DNA of 24,414 nt from DATDXV01 sp035289205 (lineage in GTDB: Archaea; Aenigmatarchaeota; Aenigmatarchaeia; Aenigmatarchaeales; DATDXV01): contig DATDXV010000037.1 in assembly GCA_035289205.1 (NCBI GenBank), forward strand, positions 1 to 24,414, in the 5' to 3' direction. Positions 1 to 8,018 of the stretch are shown here, piece after piece. A program made the translations under genes and the position numbers. The notes under the pieces were generated by a model. That model had not been told where the DNA came from. It searched no databases and saw only the letters and a list, made by a program, of their open reading frames with translations. The stretch's first letter is position 1, and each line of letters begins with the position of its first letter.

Positions 1-2932
1 CATCCCTGCTTGTTGTGGATATTCCTCCCCCGCCTCCGCTTCCGCTTACCGTATTTGTGACCGTGCATGAGGAAGAACAGACACTGCCGCAGCAGTTGTT
101 TGTTGCGCATTCATTGCTTGCAGTGCAAGCCACTCCATTGGACTTTCCAGTTGCTGTTATAGTGAAGATAACAGTTGAAAGTTTTGTCTTCGGTAGCTTT
201 ATTGTGTTGTTGCTATAGATTGTTGACTGGTTTGTGACATCAAGCATTCCGCTGCTGTTAGTGACGTTTATTGCGAATGCCCACCCGCTGTATGCCCCAT
301 AGGCAGAGTAGTCCGTGATTGCTGTTACATTATGAATGTCCTTTCCAGAAGTCAGATGGCTGTGAACGCTGACATTCCATTGCTTTACGGTTAGTGTTTC
401 TCTTGTCAGGGTTTCTGCTGCATGTATGCAGTTTATGCATGTCCATGCTACTGTTTCATTCTTTACTCCTGCTGCTGTAAACTGCTCACTGGTGAAGCTA
501 GTCCTATGTCTCTGCGAAGACGATCTCAGAGGACCTAGTATTGTATGTGTTATTGATCCTTCGTTTATATGCGTGATTGTATTATTCAAAATCGCATTGG
601 TGGAAGATCTTACAGTAACAAAACTTATATTCGCATCATATATGGGAAATAGATAATTATATGATCTTCTAATCCTTATACTTTGCGTGTTATTGAATGA
701 TATTTTTGTGGAGAATAATGCATCAGCTTCCTGTAAGCTGCTTACAGTATAGTCTGTACTTTGTTGCACAGGATCGTATTCTGTTATTTTTAGGCTTAGA
801 GGCTGTGCGCTGTAAATCACCACATTCGGCGTTTCCAGGGAAGAGTTGTATGTAATATTGAATGATGCACCTATTCCAGCCTCTCCGGTCCAGTTATAGC
901 GCCAGTCCACAGCCAAGTATTCTCCAGATTTCGGTTCCCATAGGTTGACAAATACTTCGAATTCGTCTACCCCATAGGTGTTGTTTGCAGCTTTCACTCT
1001 CTGAGAGCCGCAGCTTTCTTCTACTAGGTTGAACTCTGAATCATAGTGTTGGAGGCATGGGTAGTATTCAAGAGAGCTGTCATTGACGGATATGTTTCCT
1101 CGTATACTTGCATTTCCTTTGAGCAAATACTCCGTTCCATAACCTCCATTGGTTCCGTTGCTCAGCAGAACAAATCTTGCAAGGCTTCCTGTTGTTGTAC
1201 TGGTATTTACAGAGAGGTTTGATATGTACCAATTTGATGTTGACGGTATAGAGGAATTGAATACTCTTGTAGTATTGTAAGCCCCATTTGCAAATGATAC
1301 ATCTGTGTCATTCTCTCTGAAATACATATTCTGCCATACGCCAAAGGTAGTTGAGGTTGTATTAGGCATATATGTACGGTTGCCTGAACATGTTACACTA
1401 ATCAGTACGCTTCCAAACAACATGTCTGTCGGAATAGTCAGATTGTAGGTCTTCGATCCGCTGCTATAAGCCAGTATATATGTGGAGTCTGTAACATTCG
1501 TTGTTGCTCTGCATGTAGTAGATGGACCAGCTATAACGAAACCGCTACTATTAGTATAGTTCACTATAATCTTTGCGTTGAACTGTTCTATTCCAACCCC
1601 TGTTGTTTGCGAATAGCTGCTATTTTCTGACGTGACTGTCATAGAGGTTGTTAATCCCGATATCAGATTATGTGCCTCGGAAGCGAAAGAATAGTTCTGG
1701 TCCTCAAGGAAAAACGATGTAATGTTGTAAAGCCCTGTCCCAACTACTCTAGTTTCGTTGCTTAATAATGGAGTTCCTGCTTTATCCTGACCGAATCCTG
1801 TCAGATTGGATGATATATTCACTGTTTTGTTCAGCCTCTGACCTTCTCCCAATACCATTATGTCATCCACTAAAACTGTTCCGTCATAAACCAGATCATA
1901 ACTCCCGAAGGTGATCTGTCCCTTCACTGAGGTAGAAGGTATATTGGAACTATTCAGCAAGATGGTTACCTTTTTCCAGCCTTCTTTGCTTGCATCTTCC
2001 ATTTTTGTTTCTCTTATTATACTAGGATTATCCTCAGCACGATCTATGAAGATATCAGTGTTATTTAATAAGACTCCTGCAGTGCCATCTGGCGAGTCGA
2101 AATTATTAAATTCATCCAGTGTTGTAAAATCAATCCATAGGCCGTATGTGGACGGTTTGCCCCTGCTAGCGTTGAATGTCATATTAGGTTTTACATATGC
2201 GATTATTGTATAATTCATAGAATTATTAATAGGGAAAAAATTGCTTCTTACAAAGTAGGCGGCATGATTGGGGTTGTTGTCGCTAAAGTTATAGAGGAGG
2301 CTTCTGGCTCCGGTGAAATTGTCTAGGCTATAGAGCGGATTCCATGTCCAGGAGAGAGAGTCTGTGATGCTATATGTGAATATATCTCCATAGGTCCAGC
2401 CATTTGGCAGGGATGGATCCGTCGTCCTCCCTACCTCGAACCCAAAGTTGCTGGTTAGTATTGTTGTATTGAGAAGATCTGCAGCAAGTAGGGCTCCTGT
2501 ATTGTTTTCTATAGTTACTTCACCGGATTCTGAATTGTTTATGTATATTTTCGTTATAGGTTGTGCCTTTGCTACTGTATAATTTAGCGGGCTTGTTACA
2601 TTGAATATAGTGTTATCAGTGGAGTTATTTGCGTAGAATCTTATTCCATATCCCCCTGCGCCAAGGTCTCTTATGGAATAATAGTATGTTGTCCCATCTT
2701 TTGTTGCTGTATAATTTGCATATGTTCCTGTGAAATTCGCTTCTATCAAAGAAACAGCTGCTTCCGACGACCATGTTATGTAGAATGTATAAGTTGCGCT
2801 TGGCACATACACTGAATGGTTTTCGGGCGCGAACACTGGATTAGACCATTGTGGTGCAGCAGAGACTGGCAATGCGAATACTGAAATAAGTAGAATAAGG
2901 GCGAAGAATGGCCTTTCCCAGGATCTGCTCAT
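1..2932 (-). CDS. Large secreted, sequon-rich surface protein (partial, C-terminus beyond left edge)
   Basis: The minus-strand frame is open without a stop from an ATG at 2932 to the left edge (977 codons). The N-terminus is a Sec-type signal peptide: MSRSWERPFF, a hydrophobic stretch, then a probable cleavage after VSAA near residue 26. The rest is Ser/Thr/Asn/Tyr-rich beta-type sequence with more than 40 N-x-S/T sequons by eye, as expected for an N-glycosylated archaeal S-layer or adhesin protein. Residues around 160-380 look like a carbohydrate-binding-module beta sandwich (FGFEVG, PNGW, then GQITFGSYDLVYDG). Near the left edge a six-Cys cluster (GVACTASNECATNNCCGSVC and a further Cys) precedes a Gly linker (SGSGGGGG), which usually leads to a C-terminal membrane anchor, so the end is probably close. 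A TATA box lies about 22 bases upstream. Surface location is well supported; ligand and enzymatic role are unknown. Confidence 0.85.
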   Translation of the reverse strand, partial: MSRSWERPFFALILLISVFALPVSAAPQWSNPVFAPENHSVYVPSATYTFYITWSSEAAVSLIEANFTGTYANYTATKDGTTYYYSIRDLGAGGYGIRFYANNSTDNTIFNVTSPLNYTVAKAQPITKIYINNSESGEVTIENNTGALLAADLLNTTILTSNFGFEVGRTTDPSLPNGWTYGDIFTYSITDSLSWTWNPLYSLDNFTGARSLLYNFSDNNPNHAAYFVRSNFFPINNSMNYTIIAYVKPNMTFNASRGKPSTYGLWIDFTTLDEFNNFDSPDGTAGVLLNNTDIFIDRAEDNPSIIRETKMEDASKEGWKKVTILLNSSNIPSTSVKGQITFGSYDLVYDGTVLVDDIMVLGEGQRLNKTVNISSNLTGFGQDKAGTPLLSNETRVVGTGLYNITSFFLEDQNYSFASEAHNLISGLTTSMTVTSENSSYSQTTGVGIEQFNAKIIVNYTNSSGFVIAGPSTTCRATTNVTDSTYILAYSSGSKTYNLTIPTDMLFGSVLISVTCSGNRTYMPNTTSTTFGVWQNMYFRENDTDVSFANGAYNTTRVFNSSIPSTSNWYISNLSVNTSTTTGSLARFVLLSNGTNGGYGTEYLLKGNASIRGNISVNDSSLEYYPCLQHYDSEFNLVEESCGSQRVKAANNTYGVDEFEVFVNLWEPKSGEYLAVDWRYNWTGEAGIGASFNITYNSSLETPNVVIYSAQPLSLKITEYDPVQQSTDYTVSSLQEADALFSTKISFNNTQSIRIRRSYNYLFPIYDANISFVTVRSSTNAILNNTITHINEGSITHTILGPLRSSSQRHRTSFTSEQFTAAGVKNETVAWTCINCIHAAETLTRETLTVKQWNVSVHSHLTSGKDIHNVTAITDYSAYGAYSGWAFAINVTNSSGMLDVTNQSTIYSNNTIKLPKTKLSTVIFTITATGKSNGVACTASNECATNNCCGSVCSSSCTVTNTVSGSGGGGGISTTSRD

Positions 2933-2949
2933 AAATTATATAGAGTTTA

Positions 2950-2959
2950 TTTATAAATA
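2950..2959 (-). promoter_or_regulatory. TATA box of the large surface protein gene
   Basis: The minus strand reads TATTTATAAA, centred about 22 bases before the ATG at 2932. At usual archaeal spacing (about 25 bases) transcription would begin at or next to the start codon, giving a leaderless mRNA. Confidence 0.5.
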
Positions 2960-2984
2960 TCGATAAGAACCTTAAAACCTACAG

Positions 2985-2993
2985 CTTTATATT
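2985..2993 (+). promoter_or_regulatory. TATA box of the 50-aa small ORF
   Basis: CTTTATATT on the plus strand predicts transcription near 3012-3016, about 20 bases before the ATG at 3033. It stands back to back with the TATA box of the surface protein gene. Confidence 0.4.
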
Positions 2994-3032
2994 CAGGTTC
3001 CAGTAAGATTTACTGAGAATAAAGCGATAAAT

Positions 3033-3185
3033 ATGGAACCTAAGATGGGCAGACCACCTATAAACATGGACAACATGACCATGGATTTGTGGATGCATGC
3101 TTCAAGGCAAGTTGAAAGCGGTTACAAAGACAAGCAAACAAGATATGACCAAGCTGACGCAGATGGCGCTGGCGGCTCGGGCTGA
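3033..3185 (+). CDS. Small hypothetical protein, 50 aa
   Basis: An ATG-to-TGA frame encodes 50 residues starting MEPKMGRPPINMDNMTMDLW and ending in a Gly/Ala-rich tail (DADGAGGSG). The first 22 residues hold six methionines. The middle is charged and probably helical (HASRQVESGYKDKQTRYDQ). There is no membrane segment or signal peptide and I recognise no family. It has its own TATA box at 2985-2993 and fills the gap between the surface protein and the RNase P RNA, so it is not simply read-through. The ribosome-binding site is weak (GAG about 15 bases upstream). It could be a real microprotein or a chance frame; coding is moderately supported. Confidence 0.5.
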   Translation: MEPKMGRPPINMDNMTMDLWMHASRQVESGYKDKQTRYDQADADGAGGSG

Positions 3186-3218
3186 TTATCTTTCAGAAAT
3201 TTACTGTTTATGGCAACC

Positions 3219-3226
3219 TTTTTATA
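3219..3226 (+). promoter_or_regulatory. TATA box of the RNase P RNA gene
   Basis: TTTTTATA lies 25 bases before the predicted 5' end of the RNase P RNA at about 3251, the standard archaeal spacing. Confidence 0.6.
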
Positions 3227-3250
3227 GAGTCTAATTTCTATTATATTTAG

Positions 3251-3517
3251 TGAGCTGGACAGATGACTTTCCCGAAAGGGAGGAAGTTCCGTCCACCCTA
3301 GATATTCGCCGCCCAAAGGGTACCTGCGAGAGCGGGGGACGTGTTCAGAAGGGCTTCATGTCTTTAACTGAACGGTTTAAGGGATACGTCGGCGAGGTGC
3401 AAGGCCAAGTAGGCTCCCATGATGGGAGCGGGTAGGCTGCTAAGATGAATGTCATCGTGCGGTCAGATGAACGCTTTTGCGGGATCCGCTTAACAGAAGA
3501 CGGGCTATGTCCAGCAC
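3251..3517 (+). ncRNA. rnpB: RNase P RNA (archaeal type)
   Basis: This is the catalytic RNA of RNase P, which matures tRNA 5' ends. The ends pair as helix P1 (GCTGGAC 3254-3260 with GTCCAGC 3509-3515). The near-universal CR-I signature appears as GGAGGAAGTTCCGTCC at 3279-3294. The distal signature ACAGAAGACGGGCTATG at 3493-3509 matches the conserved ACAGAA...GGCUUA element. Internal hairpins are visible, for example CTCCCATGATGGGAG at about 3414-3428. At about 267 nt it is near the short end for archaea. A TATA box stands 25 bases upstream. Two short frames inside it are not proteins. The identity is secure; the exact ends are estimated from P1. Confidence 0.9.
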
Positions 3518-3546
3518 ACTACTAGTTTTGGATTGCTAAAAGCAGT

Positions 3547-3555
3547 CTTTATAAA
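3547..3555 (+). promoter_or_regulatory. TATA box of the Sec61-beta operon
   Basis: CTTTATAAA is about 24-30 bases before the ATG at 3579, consistent with a leaderless or nearly leaderless transcript carrying secG and the membrane-protein gene behind it. Confidence 0.55.
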
Positions 3556-3578
3556 CTATTCTAGCCATTACTGTTGTT

Positions 3579-3737
3579 ATGGCTGAAAAACAGCAGCTGC
3601 AGTCCCCGTCAGGAATGGCTGGATTAGTCAGATATTATGAGGAGGATAAGGCTAAGATAAAGATGCAGCCCATGCATGTAGTTGCAATCTGCCTGACACT
3701 TGCTGCATTCGAACTAATAGTAACAGTATTGATTTAA
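3579..3737 (+). CDS. secG: Preprotein translocase Sec61-beta/SecG subunit
   Basis: This 52-aa protein has the archaeal Sec61-beta layout: a short polar N-terminus (MAEKQQLQSPSGMAGLVRYY), the acidic-basic EEDKAKIKMQP segment, and one C-terminal tail-anchor helix (about residues 33-52). Sec61-beta is the small non-essential subunit of the SecYE translocation channel and sits in the membrane with its N-terminus in the cytosol. The SGMAGLVRYYEE motif is typical of the family. The stop codon overlaps the next start (TAATG), so it is translationally coupled to the membrane protein at 3737. Confidence 0.88.
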   Translation: MAEKQQLQSPSGMAGLVRYYEEDKAKIKMQPMHVVAICLTLAAFELIVTVLI

Positions 3738-4411
3738 TGTGCATTGAACATATCAGAAATGCTATAGGAGCCTATCAGAGGAATTTTCTGGAGCTCTTTG
3801 CCGCATCTTTGTTTATAGCGCTTATTGGCAGCTTCGCTTCCTATTTTGGAGCGCAATTTAGCGGACCCTCGGACTTCTCTTCCATGTACATGCTGCTTCT
3901 TTTCTCGCCTTTCGTGGTCATTCTGACTGCGGTCTCAGTCATCGTAAGCGCGGGCATAGTAAAGATGTGCGCAGAGTCGCTGAAAGGAAGAACCGATCTG
4001 CATACTCTCCAAGCCACCTTCAACGCGAAGTGGAGAACTATCCTTTTTGCAAATGTACTGGTCATCCTTATAGCATTCGCAACACTGGTGCCTGTCCTTC
4101 TTTTGGCAGCGGTTCCATTAGGGCTTTATTTGGGTGTTGCGGTTTGGCTTCTTTTCATAATTCTCTTCAGCTTTGTCGACCAGGCAATAGTTATTTCGAA
4201 CAAGAAGGCTATTGAGTCGGTATACTTCAGCTTCAACATGGCCAGGAAGAAGTACGTCCAGATACTGCTGTTGTTTGCAGTTCTGGGTCTGGTCTTTGTC
4301 TTGCCGATGATACTTCTAAACAGATATGAGCTTCTGCAGACTTTCTTCTCCACCCTAGTCTCGCCTTTGGTTACCCTTTCCATAACTTCTCTCTACCTCT
4401 CAAAGAAGTGA
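3737..4411 (+). CDS. Polytopic membrane protein, 224 aa, unknown function
   Basis: The product has about six hydrophobic helices (roughly residues 17-37, 49-73, 98-120, 122-150, 173-192 and 203-220) and a short amphipathic start (MCIEHIRNAIGAYQRNFLEL). The architecture, with an N-terminal amphipathic region and paired helices, resembles the broad DUF4013-like integral membrane families of archaea, but I cannot assign it. It overlaps the Sec61-beta stop by one base and ends just before the argS promoter. The co-transcription could mean a role in membrane-protein biogenesis, which is inference from context only. No catalytic motif is visible. Confidence 0.8.
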   Translation: MCIEHIRNAIGAYQRNFLELFAASLFIALIGSFASYFGAQFSGPSDFSSMYMLLLFSPFVVILTAVSVIVSAGIVKMCAESLKGRTDLHTLQATFNAKWRTILFANVLVILIAFATLVPVLLLAAVPLGLYLGVAVWLLFIILFSFVDQAIVISNKKAIESVYFSFNMARKKYVQILLLFAVLGLVFVLPMILLNRYELLQTFFSTLVSPLVTLSITSLYLSKK

Positions 4412-4420
4412 TATTTAAAT
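4411..4420 (+). promoter_or_regulatory. TATA box of argS
   Basis: ATATTTAAAT begins in the stop codon of the upstream membrane-protein gene and is centred 27 bases before the argS ATG at 4443. GAGGT directly abuts the ATG, too close to work as a Shine-Dalgarno site, so a leaderless mRNA is likely. Confidence 0.55.
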
Positions 4421-4442
4421 CGCAAAAGAGCGAATTTGAGGT

Positions 4443-6077
4443 ATGGATACATGGAACAGCCTTAAAGACAGAATAGCTGAACAGTTGCATGTTGAGCCCT
4501 CACAGATACAGGAGCCGGAGGGGGAGGGTTTTGGGGACTTCTCTTATCCGTGCTTTGGCCTTGCAAAAGAGCAGGGAAAGAACCCTGCTGAGATAGCCAA
4601 AGTAGTTGCAGGAGACTTCAAGCTACGGGGAATGGCTGCAAAGCCGATAGGACCCTATGTGAACTTCTATATTGATTGGGCTTCTACAGGAGAAGGTGTT
4701 CTCAAAGGCGTAAGCAGCAAATACGGCGGCAATTTCGCAAAGGGAAAGGTGCTGATAGAACATAGCAGCATAAACCCAAACGCTTCGCCTCATGTGGGAA
4801 GGGCGAGGAATGCCATAATAGGCGATACCTTGGTCAGGCTCATGAGATTCGCTGGATACAAGACGGAGGTGCACTATTATGTCAATGATGTAGGTAAGCA
4901 GATTGTTCTTCTTGTCTGGGCAAGCAGGGGAAAGAAGCTGAAGTTCCATGATCTGCTCAATGAGTATGTGAAGGCAAATGAGCTTCTTGAGAAAAACAAG
5001 TCTGTGGAGCAGGAGATTTTCAAGTTCCTGCAGAGATTCGAGAAGGGAGACAAAAAGGCGATAAAGCAGATAAAGGACATTGTGAAGATAAGCCTTGATG
5101 GCCAGAAGAGCGTTCTTGCTAGGCTGAACATCTATTATGATTCTTTTGATTTTGAGAGCGATTACATAAGATCAAAGAGGACGGAAAAGGTCCTGAAAGC
5201 TCTAGAAAAAACAGGACAGGTGTTTGTTGATGATGATGGAAGAAAGGTTGTAAAGTACAAGAACACACATTTCGTTTTAACAAGATCAGATGGGACTTCA
5301 CTCTATATGCTAAGGGATGTTGCATATGCCCTGGACAAGGCAGCCAAAGGAAAGGATGTGAATGTGATTGTCCTAGGGGAGGAACAGAAGCTCTACTTCG
5401 AACAGCTATCTTATCTGCTCGGGTTATTGAATGCAAAACCGCCGAAGGTTGTTCATTACTCCTTTGTTCTTTTGGAAGGCGGAAAGAAGATGAGCACAAG
5501 GAAAGGCGAGGTTGTTCTTGTTGAGGACATGATTAAGGAAGTTAAGGAGAAAGCCTCAGAGGAATTAAAAAGAAGATACCCTGAGATGAAAACAAAAGAC
5601 ATTGAGAAGCTGGCCGATTCAATAACGGTTGCTTCAATAAGATATGGGACAATCAGAATCTCACCAGAGAAGAACATAATATTCAACATAGACGAAGCTG
5701 TCAGGTTCGAGGGTGATACAGGGCCTTATCTGCAGTATACGCATGCAAGGGCATCTTCCATACTGAGAAAATCAAAGAAGAGGGCAGGGAAGTTTAATGC
5801 AGCGCTTCTGAAGGAGCAGAAGGAGATTGAACTCCTGAGGTTGCTTGCAAGATATCCATCAGTTGTCAGAAGCTCGCTCAATCAGCTTAGGCCTAACATT
5901 CTTTCGAGTTATCTCTACAGCTTGGCAGAGACATTCAACAACTACTATCAGAACGTTCCTGTTCTGAAAGCTGAAAAGAAGGTAATGCTTGCTAGGCTGA
6001 AACTTGTGGACTCTGTCAGAGTCGTGATGAAGAGCGGCTTGTCTGTGCTTGGCATTGATGCGCCTGAAAAGATGTAA
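4443..6077 (+). CDS. argS: Arginyl-tRNA synthetase
   Basis: This class I synthetase charges tRNA-Arg with arginine. In order: an N-terminal Add1 domain (residues 1-80, with EGFGDFSYP and KPIGPYVNFY), the catalytic Rossmann core with NPNASPHVGRARN at 111-123 (HIGH box written HVGR), the SDGTSLYMLRD segment near 282-292, and the KMSKS equivalent KMSTRKG at 349-355. A C-terminal anticodon-binding helical domain follows (about 430-544, with the conserved RFEGDTGPYLQYTHARASS entry). Its 544 residues match the family. The stop codon abuts the archease stop on the other strand with no spacer. KMSTRKG is common in archaeal ArgRS, so activity is expected. Confidence 0.96.
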   Translation: MDTWNSLKDRIAEQLHVEPSQIQEPEGEGFGDFSYPCFGLAKEQGKNPAEIAKVVAGDFKLRGMAAKPIGPYVNFYIDWASTGEGVLKGVSSKYGGNFAKGKVLIEHSSINPNASPHVGRARNAIIGDTLVRLMRFAGYKTEVHYYVNDVGKQIVLLVWASRGKKLKFHDLLNEYVKANELLEKNKSVEQEIFKFLQRFEKGDKKAIKQIKDIVKISLDGQKSVLARLNIYYDSFDFESDYIRSKRTEKVLKALEKTGQVFVDDDGRKVVKYKNTHFVLTRSDGTSLYMLRDVAYALDKAAKGKDVNVIVLGEEQKLYFEQLSYLLGLLNAKPPKVVHYSFVLLEGGKKMSTRKGEVVLVEDMIKEVKEKASEELKRRYPEMKTKDIEKLADSITVASIRYGTIRISPEKNIIFNIDEAVRFEGDTGPYLQYTHARASSILRKSKKRAGKFNAALLKEQKEIELLRLLARYPSVVRSSLNQLRPNILSSYLYSLAETFNNYYQNVPVLKAEKKVMLARLKLVDSVRVVMKSGLSVLGIDAPEKM

Positions 6078-6503
6078 TCAGATATCCAGGATCACCTGAG
6101 CTCTCCAACCTTTCTGAGTTTTCTCAACTTTGAAGAGATGCCACGTTACTGCTTTGACATCCACGATATGTATCTGCTTATTCCTGTCAAGCTTGTCTCC
6201 ATAAAGAACCGCCTCCAATGAGTTCTTTTTTTCGTCTATCTTCAGCTTGTAGCTGATGAAGACAAGACGTTTTGCGTCTTTCAGGAAAACAATCTCGCTG
6301 AGGAATTTGTGAAGAAGATTCTCAACATCACTCGCCTGGATTTTTACGGTTTTCTTTACCTTAGGTTTGATAGATTCAAGATTCCTTATCATTACATTTG
6401 TAGTGGCTAGCGCCGCAGACTCAAAAAGCTCTTCCAAAGTCTTTCCTGTTGCCTCGAATGCCACGTCTGCTACAGCAATGTCTTCGATGAACTTGTATGG
6501 CAT
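6078..6503 (-). CDS. Archease, RtcB activator
   Basis: The 141-aa product matches archease, the small cofactor that speeds RtcB guanylylation and allows multiple turnover in tRNA splicing. The start MPYKFIEDIAVADVAFEATG corresponds to the family's acidic metal-binding N-terminus, followed by TLEELFESAALA. The C-terminus holds IHIVDVKAVTWHLFKVEK, the conserved KAVT-(Y/W)-H element. It starts 3 bases after the rtcB stop and is clearly co-transcribed with it. Together they form the splicing-ligase module that would act on intron-bearing tRNAs such as the tRNA-Thr in this window. Confidence 0.93.
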   Translation of the reverse strand: MPYKFIEDIAVADVAFEATGKTLEELFESAALATTNVMIRNLESIKPKVKKTVKIQASDVENLLHKFLSEIVFLKDAKRLVFISYKLKIDEKKNSLEAVLYGDKLDRNKQIHIVDVKAVTWHLFKVEKTQKGWRAQVILDI

Positions 6504-6506
6504 AGC

Positions 6507-7985
6507 TCAGCCCTTAACGTTTCCAAGAGGTAGGAATTTTACAACCCTCTTAGAAATACCTGCGATATGTGCGGCGTTGATGACCTCATCAACGTCCTTG
6601 TATGCGGGTCCTGCCTCCTCAGCAACGCCTTCGAACGATGTTGCTTTCACATAGATCCCTCTCTTCATCATGTCTTGCAAAAGCTTTCGCCCATCGAACA
6701 TTCTTGTTGCCCTTGATCTTGACATCGTTCGCCCAGATCCATGGCATGTTGATCCCCATGTCTGTTCTTCTGCGCCTTTCGTTCCTGCAAGCAGCCAGGA
6801 TCCAGTCTCCATGCTGCCACCAATTATAACAGGCTGCCCTACATGCCTGTAGAACGAAGGAACTTCTGGATTGCCCGGACCCAAAGCCCTTGTAGCGCCT
6901 TTCCTGTGAACAACCAGCTCCTTCACCTCTCCGTCAACCCTGTACTTCTCAATCTTCGCTGTGTTGTGAGCAACATCATAAACCATCTTCAGTCCCAGGC
7001 TCTCTGCGCTCTGCTTCATAACCTTGGAGAACGCTTCCCTGATCCTATGCAGGATAACCTGCCTGTTTGCGAAGCTCATGTTTATTCCACACTTCATTGC
7101 CGCAAAATAATCCTGACCCTCTGGAGAGTTGAATGGAGCGCATGCAAGCTCCTTGTCAAGGATCTGTATTTTATACTTGCTCTGCATAACACCGAGGAAT
7201 TTCTCAAGATAGTCTGTCCCTATCTGGTGCCCAAAACCCCTTGATCCGCAGTGGAACATTATAACAATCTGGTCAGGTAATATGCCGTAAGCCTTAGCAG
7301 CTTCCTGGTCAAAGATGTTCTCCGGTCTGACGTGTTGTATCTCGAGATAATGGTTTCCACTACCCAATGTTCCTACCTGCTTCTTTCCTCTCTCCAAAGC
7401 CTTCTCTGAGACTTTGGAAGCATCAGCGCCTTTCATGTTCCCGTTCTCTTCTGTTCTCTCCAGGTCCTCTTCCCACCCGTAGCCTTGCTTTATAGCATAT
7501 TCCGCTCCAGTCTCTGCAACCTCCCTGAACTGCTGCACGTTAAGTTTGAAGAAACCTGATTCACCCACGCCTGCAGGAACTCTTTCAAAGAGGTTGTCAA
7601 TAAGCTCTTTGATATGCGGTTTGACATCCTTCAGAGTGAGGTTTGTAGTTATCAACCTCATCCCGCAATTAATATCAAATCCAATTCCTCCAGGAGAAAT
7701 GACTCCTCCGTTCTCAGGATCAAATGCAGCTACCCCACCTATTGGAAAACCGTATCCGCTATGACCATCGGGCATGCACATTGCATGTCTAACGATTCCT
7801 GGGAGCGTAGCAACATTAGTGATCTGGTCATAGACTTGAAGGTCCATTGCATCCACTATTCCTTTCGACGCAAATACTCTTACAGGAACCCTCATTCCCT
7901 GTTTGAAGCTGGTTGGTACTTCCCAGATTACGTCAGAAATTTTCTTGAACTCTGGCTTACTGAAATCCCTATGTACAAAAGGCAT
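6507..7985 (-). CDS. rtcB: RtcB tRNA-splicing ligase
   Basis: RtcB joins 2',3'-cyclic phosphate and 5'-hydroxyl RNA ends using GTP and Mn2+, completing archaeal tRNA splicing. The metal ligands are in place: FDINCGMR (Cys107), GTLGSGNHYLEIQHV (His212), MFHCGSRGFGHQ (His245) and YDVAHNTAKIE (His340). The guanylylated histidine is His415 in STCHGSGRTMSRSRA. HRKGATRALGPG forms the GTP loop. At 492 aa it is full-length and has no intein, although many archaeal rtcB genes carry one. A TATA box at 8007-8015 lies about 25 bases upstream, so it is transcribed independently of the copper ATPase gene that ends just before it. Confidence 0.96.
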   Translation of the reverse strand: MPFVHRDFSKPEFKKISDVIWEVPTSFKQGMRVPVRVFASKGIVDAMDLQVYDQITNVATLPGIVRHAMCMPDGHSGYGFPIGGVAAFDPENGGVISPGGIGFDINCGMRLITTNLTLKDVKPHIKELIDNLFERVPAGVGESGFFKLNVQQFREVAETGAEYAIKQGYGWEEDLERTEENGNMKGADASKVSEKALERGKKQVGTLGSGNHYLEIQHVRPENIFDQEAAKAYGILPDQIVIMFHCGSRGFGHQIGTDYLEKFLGVMQSKYKIQILDKELACAPFNSPEGQDYFAAMKCGINMSFANRQVILHRIREAFSKVMKQSAESLGLKMVYDVAHNTAKIEKYRVDGEVKELVVHRKGATRALGPGNPEVPSFYRHVGQPVIIGGSMETGSWLLAGTKGAEEQTWGSTCHGSGRTMSRSRATRMFDGRKLLQDMMKRGIYVKATSFEGVAEEAGPAYKDVDEVINAAHIAGISKRVVKFLPLGNVKG

Positions 7986-8006
7986 GATACTACTCTTTTG
8001 GCAGAG

Positions 8007-8015
8007 CTTAAAAAG
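8007..8015 (-). promoter_or_regulatory. TATA box of rtcB-archease
   Basis: The minus strand reads CTTTTTAAG, centred 26 bases before the rtcB ATG at 7985. This separates the RNA-ligase operon from the metal operon, whose last stop is at 8019. Confidence 0.5.
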
Positions 8016-8018
8016 ATT

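Noticed and set aside
15..2213. Plus-strand frames within the first 2.2 kb.
   Set aside because: They are antisense of the continuous 977-codon surface protein frame, which has a signal peptide and promoter; the plus-strand products are low-complexity and unrelated to families.
3122..3435. Short frames on both strands overlapping the RNase P RNA (3122-3316 minus, 3250-3435 plus).
   Set aside because: They lie on or across a structured RNA with conserved signatures and have no promoter, motif or membrane segment.
3519..3528. ACTAGTTTT-like sequence after RNase P RNA resembling the metal-operon palindrome.
   Set aside because: It is only a half match, is not palindromic, and does not precede a metal gene.
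6507..7985. Intein in RtcB or RFC-S.
   Set aside because: Both products are of normal length with uninterrupted active-site motifs.
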